Assembly: GCA_029215795.1 (NCBI GenBank)
Contig: JARDYH010000003.1
Span: 90,552,609 to 90,616,608, forward strand
Length of the DNA stretch: 64,000 bases
Source: Anniella stebbinsi
Taxonomy: Eukaryota > Chordata > Lepidosauria > Squamata > Anniellidae
Reading direction: 5' to 3'
Numbering within the stretch: the stretch's first letter is position 1; each line of letters begins with the position of its first letter. The notes under the pieces were generated by a model. It made no database searches. It was not told the DNA's origin and worked only from the letters and a program-made list of their open reading frames with translations. The translations under genes were made by a program, and so were the position numbers. Shown piece after piece: positions 44,992-55,580 of the stretch.

Positions 44992-45292
44992 TAGGGTGAC
45001 CAGATAAAATCCAGGTCAGTGCTCATGTAACTTTAAAAGTTGTAGAGAAAAAGGAATTTCAGCCCGTGTCATTTGTATGCAATTAGTTCCTGGTGAAATT
45101 CCCTGGTCATCACAATAGTTAAAGTTGCAGGGGCCCTGCCTTCTTTTGTATATGGTCACTCTAGTATAGTGCCTGCACCTTTAACTGTTGTGATGAAGAG
45201 GGAATTTCACCAGGAACTAATTGCATACAAATGACACTGGCTGAAATTCCCTTTTCTCTACAACTGTTAAAGTTACATGAGCCCTGACCTGG

Positions 45293-45295
<3 letters not shown>
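44992..45295. mobile_element. Palindromic hAT MITE, right end lost in (TG)n
   Basis: Begins TAGGGTGACCAGATAAAATC and follows the family through the centre. It then stops at 'gagccctgacctgga' where a (TG)n microsatellite (45301-45336) replaces the last 20 or so bases. Confidence 0.85.

Positions 45296-45300
<5 letters not shown>

Positions 45301-45336
<36 letters not shown>
45301..45336. repeat. (TG)n microsatellite
   Basis: 18 GT units. Confidence 0.95.
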
Positions 45337-45339
<3 letters not shown>

Positions 45340-45344
45340 GCATA

Positions 45345-45500
45345 ATTTCCCTCCTCCTCATTTTATCCCCACAGCCACACTGTGAGGTAGGTTAGACTGA
45401 GATATGGTGCCCCAAGGTCACCCAGTGGGGCATCATGGCTGAGTGGGGATTTGAACCCAGCTCTCCTGCCCATCACTCTAGCCACTACATCATACTGATG
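45345..45500 (-). mobile_element. MIR-like tRNA-headed SINE
   Basis: Antisense B-box ggatttgaacc (45447-45457), 'ctctagccactacatcat' A-box region, and the core 'actgtgaggtaggttagactgag'. The best preserved copy of this family in the window. Confidence 0.75.
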
Positions 45501-45713
45501 GGATTGAGAATCAGGCCAGCAGCCAGCTATTCTGTAATGCTGTATTATTACGTTACCTTTTGAGTTTCTTAGGTTTATTCCCCAAGGTTCTTTCCTGACA
45601 ACAGCTGGAAAACCCAGACTCCTGTTGTGAAGGTTTTAGACCCCACCTACGCACCCACACATTTTGTGTATGGGTACTGTGTTTAAACTGGATGTAGTTT
45701 ACACTATATGAAG

Positions 45714-46318
45714 TACGGTGACCAGATAAAATCCAGATCAGGGCTCATGTAACTTTAACAGTTCAATGTTTTGCCATCGGCGTTCCTGGAGGGTAGATAT
45801 AAAAAAATTCCTCACACAGAGCGGACCTGCCCTTGTGGGACAGGGGACATTGAGACAGCTGATCATGTTCTTTTACATTGTTGTTTCTATAAGGAACTCA
45901 GAACTATATGGATTGCCCCACTCATTAATAAAGTCCCAGGCAGACCGGACAAATTTTACCCGGACTATCTTCTGGCTGATCTGGACGACCAAGTAACATC
46001 TAAAGTCGCCAGATTCTGTGCAGCAGCCATTCGTCGGCGTAGGGAAATATTAACACTATTGAACCCTATCTGATTGCCTTAAATGGAAGCCTGTATATTT
46101 TTACATGTATGACTTGTTCTCTTTGCTATGCTGGTTTTTTAACCATAATAAAGTATTGTATTGTATTGTATTAGGGCCCCTGCAACTTTAACAGTTGTGA
46201 TGAAGAGGGAATTTCACCAGGAACTAATTGCATACAAATGACACGGGCTGAAATTCCCCTTTCTCTACAACTGTTAAAGTTACATGAGCCCTGACCTGGA
46301 TTTTATCTGGTCACCCTA
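45714..46318. mobile_element. Palindromic hAT MITE interrupted by a LINE fragment
   Basis: The ends TACGGTGACCAGATAAAATC and inverted TAGGGTGACCAGATAAAATC are flanked by atatgaag (45706-45713) and atatgagg (46319-46326), 7 of 8 identical. Most of the left arm and centre is replaced by the LINE fragment at 45762-46172. Confidence 0.85.
45762..46172 (+). mobile_element. Non-LTR retrotransposon 3' fragment (clade unclear)
   Basis: The frame from 45771 reads RTCPCGTGDIETADHVLLHC, then FYKELRTIWIAPLINKVPGR and VARFCAAAIRRRREILTLL: a zinc-knuckle-like C.C....ET.DH.L.HC followed by the conserved C-terminal block also seen at 13989-14270. A short UTR 'aaccataataaagtattg' and (ATTGT)n tail follow. 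5'-truncated. Confidence 0.6.
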
Positions 46319-46443
46319 ATATGAGGTAACCCTCTGTCCAGGCCTGTACAGCATTTACATGTGCCAGCATGGATGATATCTCTGTAAGTGCCAATGCCGA
46401 TTTTGAAAGGACCTACTTGGATGCCCCAAGATAAACACAAACC

Positions 46444-46804
46444 TTCATGGTTTGGTAGAATAGCGGTTATTAAAATGAAAATATTACCAAAGATTAACTT
46501 TTTGTTTAGAATGTTACCAATTAAAATAACAGAAGTAGAAATAAGAAGTTGGCAAAGCATGATAAATAACTACTGTAATGGAGATAGAAAAGCAAGAATT
46601 AATAAAACGAAATGGTATAAGATTCAAAGGGAAGGAGGGTTGGGACTCCCAAATATAAAGGTGTATTATATAGCTAATCAGTTGAGATATGTTATAAATA
46701 GTATAATAGGGAAAGAGGATTTAGAATGGTTAGAGAATCAGACAGGAGAAATAGAGTTAGGTTTACAAAATATATTTTTAGCAAAATACAAAAGAAACAA
46801 TTGA
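46444..46804 (+). pseudogene. L1 ORF2 segment after the RT domain
   Basis: Encodes WFGRIAVIKMKILPKINFLF...LRQ-type 'LPIKITEVEIRSWQSMINNY', 'KTKWYKIQREGGLGLPNIKV' and 'YYIANQLRYVINSII'. These are the conserved thumb/connection blocks of squamate L1 ORF2. A frameshift near 46800 passes the sequence to another frame (46726-46971). Confidence 0.8.
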
Positions 46805-47203
46805 TAGATATGGAAAATCCCATCTTAAAAAATATTGTAGATATTTGGGGAAAGTATATAAAGAAATTAATTCCAGGAATTTCTCCTTTAGCCCCAGTTG
46901 TTTTGTTGGAGAACTTCCCAGGTAATTTAAGAAGAGAACTGGAAGGGTTATTGAGGGGAAAATATAATTAAAGTGAAAGATTGGATGAAGAGAATGGTTA
47001 ATAAAAAGCAAATAGAAGAAGTTTTAAGAGGACAAAAAAACTTATGGTTTAAGTGTATACAATTGGAATAATGGACACAGAAATGGAAAAAGAAAAATAA
47101 GGAATGTAGAAAGGAAACAAGATTTGAAAAGTTAATTGAGTTAAGAGAGAAGGAGGGGGGAAATAAAAGTAAAAAAGGTATAATAAGTGAAATATATAAT
47201 ATA

Positions 47204-47875
47204 TTGTTAGAAGAGGGAGTGCAACAAGAAATTTTGAAAACATTCTGGGAAGATGACTTAGCAAAACAAATTACTGAGGATAACTGGAGGAAAATATGGG
47301 AACTAAGAACTTTAAAGTTGTTATCAATAAGGATAAAAGAAAATCATTATAAAATAATTTGGAGATGGTATCTCACTCCCGTAAGATTACATCAGATAGA
47401 TAAAAAAAATTCAATACTATGTTGGAGGGGCTGTCAGGAAGTGGGGACTTATTTCCATATGTGGTGGACATGTGAGTATGTACAAAAAAATTGGAAAAGA
47501 GTTTTTAAAGAAATAAGTGAAATATTGGCTAATCAAGTGGAAGCAAGTCCAAATATAGCTTTATTATCGATGTTTGAGAAAGAATATGGGAATAAAAGCA
47601 TAAGAGAATTGATAAATCATCTCCTGACACCGGCTAGATTAATGATAGCGAAGAATTGGAAAATACAAGGGAATTATAGTATAAAAGAATGGTATAAAGG
47701 GGTGTGGGATATTGCAATTAATGACAGACTAACAAGTAAAATGAAAGTTAGGATGGGATTATCCAAAAAGAATGATTTTGATAGTATTTGGGGACCATTT
47801 ATAGATTATGTTTTAATAAAGGGGAGAGGATGTACACCTTCAAAAGAATCTTTGCAATTTTGGAAAAATGTATAA
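47204..47875 (+). pseudogene. L1 ORF2 C-terminal domain
   Basis: 223 uninterrupted residues ending the ORF2 remnant. They include FYKMIYRW-type 'HYKIIWRWYLTPVRLHQI' and the CCHC motif C-x3-C-x7-H-x4-C (CWRGCQEVGTYFHMWWTC), a hallmark of L1 ORF2. A conserved 'LLTPARLMIAKNWK' follows. Stop at 47873-47875, then a short 3' UTR and A-rich tail. Confidence 0.85.
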
Positions 47876-48014
47876 TATATTAGAGCAATGTAGGTCTCAA
47901 GGGTAGGGGAGCACAGGGGGATGTTAAGGTTTTGGTTATGTATTATGTTTATTTTATGTATTATATGTTGAAACAATAAATAATTTTTTAAAAAAAAAAA
48001 GATAAACACAAACC

Positions 48015-49319
48015 ATGGGGAAGAACAGCTTTAATGCCTCAGACAACCCTATTTGCCCCAGCTGTGGGAAGAGCAATTAGGTGTGCAGAAACTTCGTGGG
48101 TTGGGGAATTAACCTTTTCCTCAGCCACTGTGCAGGCTTCCATACGAGGCTTTCAGTTTGCACTCACTCTGCCTCATTCATGAAATTTGACATTTTTGTC
48201 ATTCTTCCATATTTTCCTACCATTTCTTCCATCTTTATTCTGAGCAGAAAAAAACCTCACCCTGATAGAGCTTTTCTACACAAGGCATTTATCATGTTCC
48301 CGCCATTCCCTGCTCACAGTTGTTTACAGGTTCTTTAGATGATGATGTGACCCTCCAGTTTCGCTTCTGTATCTAAACAGCATTTATGGTGAGTTTTTTC
48401 ATAGCAGGGAAAATGCAGTATTTAAATGCATACGTGAGAGAAACCACTTTTTTCACTCGTGTGTTTGTTCTATTCCGCTACACCACAGTGCCACCTAGAG
48501 GTTATGTTGCAGAAAAGCAGGAAAGGAAACGCTCTTCATGCAGTGCTTGGATCTCAGTTCTGTGAAGAAACTGAAACTAGATAGAGTGGATTAACAGTTG
48601 ACTAACAGCCTCATGTAGAAAATCTCTTAAGTAAGAAAAGTCAGAAAGGCTGCACTATGCCTTTAGCTGCTAGCGAGAGGAGATCTCTGCCTGGAAGCAC
48701 CCCAAGCCTCTGCTCTGAATGTCTACTCCAGATGCTTTCCCCCACAGTAGGCTGTTGAGCAGCACCCTATCTCCTGTAGCATCCAGGCTCTATATCATTC
48801 CCTCCCAAAACTAGCCTTTCTCTAGGAAAAGCGCTGCCAGGCTTCTGGTAATGTGTAGTATTTCTATCCATCTTGGCTAAAGCACATTGTCAAGTGAAGG
48901 GGTGGGGAATGTTATGGCTGTTCTTGTGACTTGTTAATTGGGCAAACCTTGAAGAAATGTAAACAATATGAATCACACAGGAAGTGAAGTGACATCTTTC
49001 CATTGTTACCATAGTGACACATCAGTTGTCCAATCAAATATTGTTTCATGAATAACCAATTAATGAAAGTTCAGTATTCCCATGGAATTGTCCAATAATT
49101 GGGGTGGACATCTGGAAGTTCTCTGTTTGTTTACATGCATGCACACACCAGTCCTGGGTTATTTTGCTAACTGGGTTATCTAATAACAAGGTCTACATTT
49201 TTACATCAGATATGTCTAATCCCTTCCTGGATAGAAGTTTAAATCTTGGTGAGAGAGAAATAATGTTCTCCTTAGAGTATCATGAATTCTTTGACTTTCT
49301 CTAGCAGGAGCCCTGCTCT
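48015..49319. other. No gene recognised; CTCF-like site at 48488-48501
   Basis: GTGCCACCTAGAGG (minus CCTCTAGGTGGCAC) matches the CTCF core at 13 of 14 positions and sits in a segment related to 2166-2200 and 30415-30470. Otherwise featureless. Confidence 0.4.
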
Positions 49320-49492
49320 GTTTTGTATCTGGTCATGTTAGGCAGGGCTCCTGCAGCTTTAACTTCTGTGATGAAGAGGGAATTTCACCAGGTGCTGCAT
49401 GCATACAAATGACACCTGCTGAAATTCCCTTTTCTATGCAACTGTTAAAGATACAGGAGCCCTGTCCTTCTTTCCATATGGTCACTCTAAGT
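49320..49492. mobile_element. Palindromic hAT MITE (short form)
   Basis: 'ttgtatctggtcatgttaggcagggctcctgcagctttaac' in parts, centre 'caccaggtgctgcatgcatac', right end 'tccatatggtcactcta'. This is the shorter single-foldback form of the family. The left terminus is disturbed. Confidence 0.7.
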
Positions 49493-50269
49493 TAATTCAT
49501 AAAAAAAATTTAAAAAACCCAGCTTAAAGCTCTTGTTTTCATATTTCATGTATGTAAAGTTAAGATTATTTTAGTTTAGACTATATTTCATTTAACTTGT
49601 TTAAGCTTTAGATTAAGAAACAGTGATACCGCAACTGCAAGTTTATTGTTAAGTAGCTCTCATTTTTACACCCTGAAAGCTGATTGGCATCAACTATATA
49701 AAGTTTAAAGTAGATTCTTTTCAAGGTTTTTTTTTTACCAGCTGTATTGAAATTGGATATTGCTTTGTTGGGAAGGGGGTGACATCTAGTGGTCTTTTGT
49801 ATGATGACAACAGTGTTAATTTCGAATTCAGTTTGGGGCGATGCTTTACGACAGCCCTATTCAGACCCTTAAATGCAAGCAGAATCAACATGTGGATCAA
49901 GGAGCAAGTGTGCCCACGTTTTGTTTGCAGCTCTCACTGCTGCCCATTCACTCGCCCTCTTGTTTTTGACCCAGGCTGCACGGCAACCAAGAGGGACCGG
50001 TGAATCTAAAAAGGACTGCTGCTTGTTCTTTCACTCTGGTCATTGCTTGGTCGTTCAAGAGAAGGCAGGTGGACACATCAAATGGGAGGATCACCAGGGC
50101 TAGGTGAACAGGGGAGACACGTGAGGTGCAGCAGGTGCTGGTGAGTCTTTCACGGGGATAATTCCCCTGGACGAAAGTTCCTTCTCAAAGGCTGAGAAGA
50201 TATGGCTCAGGTCTCTCTCCAGCCCATGCCTGGCGCTGTATTTAGTTTGAGCCAATTTGAAGACAGTGG
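49493..50269. other. No gene recognised; weak CTCF-like site at 49779-49792
   Basis: GTGACATCTAGTGG (minus CCACTAGATGTCAC) matches 13 of 14 positions. AT-rich first half. The frames 49779-50003 and 49873-50103 lack motifs. Confidence 0.35.
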
Positions 50270-50277
50270 CCTAGACA

Positions 50278-50772
50278 CATAGGTGTGCATAGCACATTTC
50301 ATTAGGGGGTGCACCAGGTGTTTTTTTTTAAATGTGAACATTTATTGAATACTCAATCATAAAGGACATTATTTGTATTCATTTATTTATGAAACACTGG
50401 AGACTGTTGCCCTACTCCACGTTTGGCTTGCCTGACAGTAGGAGGGTTATTGCAGTTGAGTGGGGGGATGAGGAGACATTCCCCAAACCCAAGCATTGGT
50501 GGGGCATTGGGGAGACAATGGCTGGAGGAGGGGCTTATGAAGTGATATTCAGGGGCCCTCCTCCTTGCCTCTTTGCAGCGTGGCTCCCAACAGAGAGGCT
50601 CCCGGAGGCAGTGGTTCTTTGGTGCGGTGGCAGAGCAGCCAGAGGGGCAGTCAGAGGTCCGTTCCTGCTGTGTCCGGATCCCTACTCAAAGGCCTCCTCA
50701 ATTCTGCGCTTATTGCCTGAGACATTAGGGTGTGCCTGGGCACACCCAGAACACCCCTTGTGCACACCTATG
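50278..50772. mobile_element. 495-bp non-autonomous hAT element, exact TSD
   Basis: CATAGGTGTGCA at 50278-50289 and its exact inverse at 50761-50772, flanked by cctagaca on both sides (50270-50277 and 50773-50780). Same family as 20836-23115 (termini and the subterminal 'gtgcccaggcacaccctaatg' region match), but the interior is different: an AT-rich part then a GC-rich part (about 50450-50700). The 179-residue frame 50389-50928 reads out of the element and is not a credible gene. Confidence 0.85.
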
Positions 50773-50780
50773 CCTAGACA

Positions 50781-51200
50781 GTCTGCAGTCTCGGTGCTGG
50801 GGCCTACAGCGAGAAGGGTGGCCACTTGTGAATCTCAAAAAAAAGGCATGCATCACCCAAAAAGAGGACAAAGGAGGGCACCAATTTGCACAAAATTGAC
50901 ATGCACTAATGAACACATGCAAAGGTAGACATCACTATTATAATTTAAATAGGAATGCAGTACATCTCACCACAGTGTGGAAGGCTGTGACCAGGGGGGT
51001 GTCTATTTGTCCTATTTACCCCAGTGGCTGCAAAGTGGTGCTGCATTGTATGATGCAGCCACCAACTTTCAGTCACGACAGGCTTTTCCCCTGAAACTGC
51101 ACTTTTTGAAAGTGATGTACCATGACCACATTGTTTTTTGGGTGTCAGAGGTGGCCTCAGTTCAGATTATAGAAGTGGACGGATCAGTAAACACTCTGTC
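50781..51200. other. No gene recognised
   Basis: The 105-residue frame 50977-51294 runs into the L1 remnant. Its first 70 residues match nothing I know. Confidence 0.35.
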
Positions 51201-51904
51201 CTCTATCTGTGAGGACACACCGCAAATTGAAAGAAATAGGACTGATACAAATGAACAACAACAACCTATAACGCAGGAAATAAAGAACAGGTGAACACAG
51301 AATTTAGAAATCTCATGGATAGCATGGCTGAAAATAAGTAAATTTATAAGAAATAGAAAGATAGATAGGCAAAGCACAAGGGAGTTAATAGAATGGGAAA
51401 AGTTCATGGATAAATATAAAGTAGGGGATAGGGGTATTGTAACATAAGCTGACCAGATAAAATCCAGGTCAGGGCTCATGTAACTTTAACAGTTGGAGAG
51501 AAAATGGAATTTCAGCCAGTGTCATTTGTATGCAATTAGTTCCTGGTGATATTCCCTCTTCATCACAACTGTTAAAGTTGCAGGGGCCCTGCCTTCTTTT
51601 GTATATGGTCACTCTAGTATAGTGCCTGCACCTTTAACTGTTGTGATGAAGAGGGAATTTCACCAGGAACTAATTGCATACAAATGACACTGGCTGAAAT
51701 TCCCTTTTCTCTACAACTGTTAAAGTTACATGAGCCCTGACCTGGATTTTATCTGGTCACCCTACGTAACACAAATATATAGAATCCTAATACAGCAGGA
51801 AATCAAAGGAAATGTGACAGTAAAGCAGATATGGGAAAGAGATTTCGAAGAGGGGATGGAGGATGGAGAATGGGCAGGTATCTTTGAGATATCTTTATCT
51901 TTGA
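51201..51904 (+). mobile_element. L1 remnant, part 1 (split by a hAT MITE)
   Basis: 'RQSTRELIEWEKFMDKYKVG' before the MITE and 'TQIYRILIQQEIKGNVTVKQ', 'IWERDFEEGMEDGEWAGIFE' after it read as one L1 ORF2 stretch (I..IY.IL....VK..W..D....I....W). The MITE at 51445-51764 interrupts the frame. The Penelope-like element begins right after 'W..IFEIS'. Confidence 0.65.
51445..51764. mobile_element. Palindromic hAT MITE inserted in L1
   Basis: The ends TAAGCTGACCAGATAAAATC and inverted TAGGGTGACCAGATAAAATC; full-length 320-bp foldback. The flanking tgtaaca and cgtaaca are similar but offset by one base, so the 8-bp duplication is only approximate. Confidence 0.8.
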
Positions 51905-51920
51905 GAACTTTATTGTTCTG

Positions 51921-52112
51921 TTGTTCTTTAATGATTACTTTATTGTTCTGTTATTACTTTGTCAATGCAGATACCACCATGCTGAGATGTGTAGAGTTAT
52001 GAATGTCTACAGTATCTTGCATTGTTGATAGTCTTAATATAAGTGTGCACTACTAAGGGGTATTGTGCCCTGTTTTTGCTCATATACTTCGATACATGTG
52101 GAGCAATACACT
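51921..52112 (+). repeat. PLE 5' pseudo-LTR
   Basis: Starts at 'ttgttcttta' and ends at 'gcaatacact'. Over 90% identical by eye to 55644-55837 (shared 'gtcaatgcagataccaccat' and 'gtgcactactaaggggtat'). Just upstream, 'actttattgttctgtt' (about 51907-51922) is repeated at 51937, a small tandem at the 5' junction. Confidence 0.85.
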
Positions 52113-52222
52113 TGTTTGTGTTTTTTCTCATTGACCTACCTGGCTGTTGTGGTTAGTCCCTGTGTGTGTTCACTTTTCCCTTGTGAAGGCTCCTCCTCTT
52201 TTGTTTTTGTATTAGTTTCTCT

Positions 52223-53239
52223 TTGAGGTTCCTCATGGCTGAATGGAAGCAGACCTTTGCTTTTAATGATGGAGATAGATCTCATCTAACTTCAGACAGA
52301 TCTCTGTTTGATAGCAACAATGGAGGTTATTCCTCTAATATGTGGCAAGACTTTGAAAATTTTAAAAAGCAGCTCATTCGTGTTGATTTGCATACATCTA
52401 CTCTGGCAGAATACTGCAAATCTGATGGAATCCCTAGGGGTTTGAGAATTTTTAAAAGTCCTGGTCTGTTCACCACTGACCAGGACTTTAAAAATAAGTG
52501 GGTGGCTATTTTGAATAAATGTTCTTTAGATCTTATGCTTCTGGTTAATCGAACGATCTAATTCTGAGATTACAGCTGTGGAACAAAAAATAGAGAGCTT
52601 TCAATCCACTATTGGGGAGAAGTTCTCGACTCAAATTGTCAATAAACATATGGAAAATTTGGAACATGAATTAGTACTGTATCAAAAGAATTTGAAATCC
52701 CTAAAAATTGAGAAATTTAAAAGGGACGAGCAAGATTATATTAATGAGAATGTGTATCCATGACTGAAAACAAAATCAATAATACGTAGAGTTCGCTTTC
52801 AAGAGCAGTCTAGTTTGCCATCCGACACTGAATACAGTGATGAATTACGTGAATCCTCGGACACCTCTAGTAAAGATGATTTCCGCCCCACACAGCCATG
52901 TTTTTCCCTACAGGGCATTCAGCCGTGCAGATCGTATCGCAACCGCAACAAAATTTCACAATATTATGGAGACCCCAGAAGGAGAAGAATTTAGTTGTGA
53001 ATTTATTGTCTACACGTTTAAACCATCAACAAATAGGTATTTTGAATAAGGGTTTGTCCTTTGTACCTACTCCTCGCTACAATGTTTTTCAGGCAAGAAT
53101 TGACATTTTCAAATTAATTAGACTCATCAAATTGAGATCTCTGTTTGGTAATGCAGTAATACCGCCCTCTTCTAAATTTTGAGTTAGTTCAAAATATGTT
53201 CCATCTGTTCAACATCCCAATATTGTCACGTTTGAAAAC
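52223..53239 (+). pseudogene. PLE ORF N-terminal region
   Basis: From MAEWKQTFAF the frame includes 'QLIRVDLHTSTLAEYCKSDG' and 'LFTTDQDFKNKWVAILNKCS', then a coiled-coil-like Lys/Glu-rich stretch in another frame (52578-52763), then 'GILNKGLSFVPTPRYNVFQA' with 'LIRLIKLRSLFGN'. The last is the conserved PLE block before the RT. Two compensating frameshifts and stops (for example 53180-53182) break it. Confidence 0.75.
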
Positions 53240-54544
53240 GTGCTACTTTGGGATTTACATAAACTAGAAAGCCACCATCATTCTACCTGGCATAATTTCT
53301 CTAAAAATGAAAAACACCAATTAAAAAATATTTTGGAAAATCCCAACATTATTATTAAGCCATCTGATAAAGGGGATGCAATTGTAGTTTTGAACAAAAC
53401 AGATTATTTGAGAGAGGCCCAGAGATTATTGAATGATGCAGACAATTATTTACTTCTTAGGAAGGACCTCACCAAGGATATCCAACGGATCATCCATATC
53501 TCAGTACAGGAAGCAATGGTCCTAGGGTATATTAAAGATTCCATTGGTGATTTTTTGTTGAGAGATCATCCTAGAGGCCCTGTTTTTTACATTTTACCTA
53601 AAATCCATAAAAGGGTTTTTCCTCCTCCTGGTCGTCCTATTGTATCTGGATTGAATTCTGTGTTGGAACCCTTGGCTATGTACCTAGACTCCTTCCTGGC
53701 TGAGGCAGTAACTATGTCATGTTCATACATAAAGGACACTAGACATTTCATTCAACAAATAGAGGGGTTACATATTGAACCCGATCACTGTCTGATTACC
53801 ATGGATGTCAATTCGTTATATACATCTATTCCTCATGAAGGAGCGAGATTAGTAGCACTTGATATTTTCAGTTCACGTACTGTGGATCATCCACCTACTC
53901 ATTCCCTTATGGACTTGTTGGATATTGTCCTTGATAAGAATTATTTTAGGTTTGACAATGCTTTTTTCCTACAGATTAAAGGTGTAGCCATGGGGAGCCC
54001 TGTAGCCCCCAGTATTGCCAATTTATACATGACGCACTTAGAGAATACAATGATTCTTAATTCTCATGTTAATCCCTTTAAAAAGTTGTTTAAGTATTAT
54101 GGACGATTTATAGATGATATATTCATTGTATTTTCTTCAATGGATGATGTTAAGCAATTTTTTGCGTGGATGAACACCATCAGTAAGGATATTAAATTTA
54201 CTGAGCATATGGACAGTTCACAAATATCATTTTTGGATGTCATGGTACGCAGAGAAAATAACTATTTACTAGTATCTGGCTATACCAAAAATATGGACAG
54301 AAATTCCCTTCTTCATTATACAAGTCACCATCCCAGACATCTAAAACAAAATTTACCGTATGGACAATTTTTACGTTTAAAAAGGAATTGCACTTTGGAG
54401 AACACCTACAGTCATCAAGCTGCCGGTCTACGTCAAGATCTGATACTGAGAGGTTATCCACGTGCGATGATTGCCTCCTCAAAACACAGAGCGGACATCA
54501 TACCTCGAATGTCTTTGTTCCAGCCCATGCCCCCCAAAAAATAA
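53240..54544 (+). pseudogene. PLE reverse transcriptase domain
   Basis: 434 open residues. Visible blocks are IIIKPSDKGDAIVVLNKTDY, YILPKIHK..PPGRPIVSG, motif A (ITMDVNSLYTSIPHEGA), motif B (GVAMGSPVAPSIANLYM), motif C (FIDDIFIVF; FIDD in place of YxDD is usual for PLEs) and SFLDV. These order and sequence features separate PLE RTs from LINE and LTR RTs. The usual role is reverse transcription of the element RNA. The frame ends about 40 codons late relative to the shift into the endonuclease frame, so a 1-base indel lies near 54480-54540. Confidence 0.9.
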
Positions 54545-55182
54545 CCAACCGGTTATTTTGGTCTATGGAGTTTCATCATGTAATATCTCGACTGAAATCC
54601 ATTGTTTACAAACATTGGCACCTAGTTCAGGACACTCCTGGGTGTGCCGATCCTCCAGTGGTGGGTTTCCGGAGAACTAGGAACCTGAGGGACCTCTTGG
54701 TTCATTCAGACAGGCAGATTCCTAATTTACCCACCAGGGGACACTATAAATGTGGACATTGTATATCTTGTAGCCAAGTACTACAACTTCAACGATTCTG
54801 TAATCCTATAGACAATAGAATTTATTACTTAAGGTCTTTCACCACATGTGCCACCTCACATGTAATTTTTGTAATCATATGTCCTTGTTCAAAAATTTAT
54901 GTTGGACAAACCTCTAGAACACTGTGCATTAGAATATCAGAACATAGAAGTAAGATACGCAGTTGTAATATGGAGGCTCCTTTAACATCTCATTTTGTAC
55001 AAATGCAGAATGATCCTGAGTCTTTTCAATTTTTTGCAATTGAACATATCACACAAAAACCATACCAATATAGATGTCTTAATAACATTTTACTTCGCAG
55101 AGAGGCTTTTTGGATACATCAATTAAAGTCTCTTTCTCCTCATGGTTTAAATGACAGAATAGATTTTCCCATGTTCCTTTAA
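54388..55182 (+). pseudogene. PLE GIY-YIG endonuclease domain
   Basis: The relevant part starts about 54480. It has the linker (FHHVISRLKSIVYKHWHLVQ), a Cys-rich block (HYKCGHCISCSQVLQLQRFC), and the nuclease core CPCSKIYVGQTSRTLCIRIS followed by EH, with R and E/H in the GIY-YIG positions. The conserved tail is RREAFWIHQLKSLSPHGLND. In canonical PLEs this domain nicks target DNA. It terminates at 55180-55182 after a complete C-terminus; only the junction with the RT frame is broken. Confidence 0.85.
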
Positions 55183-55580
55183 ATGACTTCTGTGTTGTGG
55201 TTTAGTCTGCTCAAGTTAATTGTCATGATAATTGTTACTACAGCTTTCACCTGGACTCCTATTGACAGTCGATTACTGGGAATTGCCCAGTCATGGGCTT
55301 ATTAGCTTATAAATAGGTAACTGTGTTTTGAATTCCTTATGTGGTCTCTAACCAGGGTGTATGAATGTCCTTCACACATGAGGTAATGTAGCCAGAGGCT
55401 TGTAACTGTATTTACATTATTTTACTTTTTGTTAAATGTATCAAATGGAACAACCTTTCTCTTGTAGGTTGTTTTTGGAGTGATAAAAATGTCAAGGACA
55501 TACCAAGAATGAGATAAATTCACCCGCAATTATTACTGGAAGAGATTGACCACCAACTATAAAAATCCTTTCTCATTGAT
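55183..55580 (+). other. PLE 3' untranslated region
   Basis: Non-coding sequence between the endonuclease stop and the hammerhead fold. No polyadenylation tail. Part of the element. Confidence 0.6.

Larger units (their letters stand above)
46444..47998 (+). mobile_element. 5'-truncated L1 with perfect 16-bp TSD
   Basis: aagataaacacaaacc is repeated exactly at 46428-46443 and 47999-48014, directly bounding L1 ORF2 3' sequence and its A-rich tail. This is the signature of target-primed reverse transcription. The insert starts inside ORF2 (SWFGRIAVIKMKILPKINFL) and carries two or more frameshifts. Confidence 0.9.

Noticed and set aside
50389..50928. 179-residue frame
   Set aside because: Spans the interior, the right terminal repeat and the target duplication of a hAT element, so cannot be a conserved gene.
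51445..51764. Exact 8-bp target duplication for this MITE
   Set aside because: tgtaaca and cgtaaca are offset relative to the ends; only approximate, so I did not call it exact.
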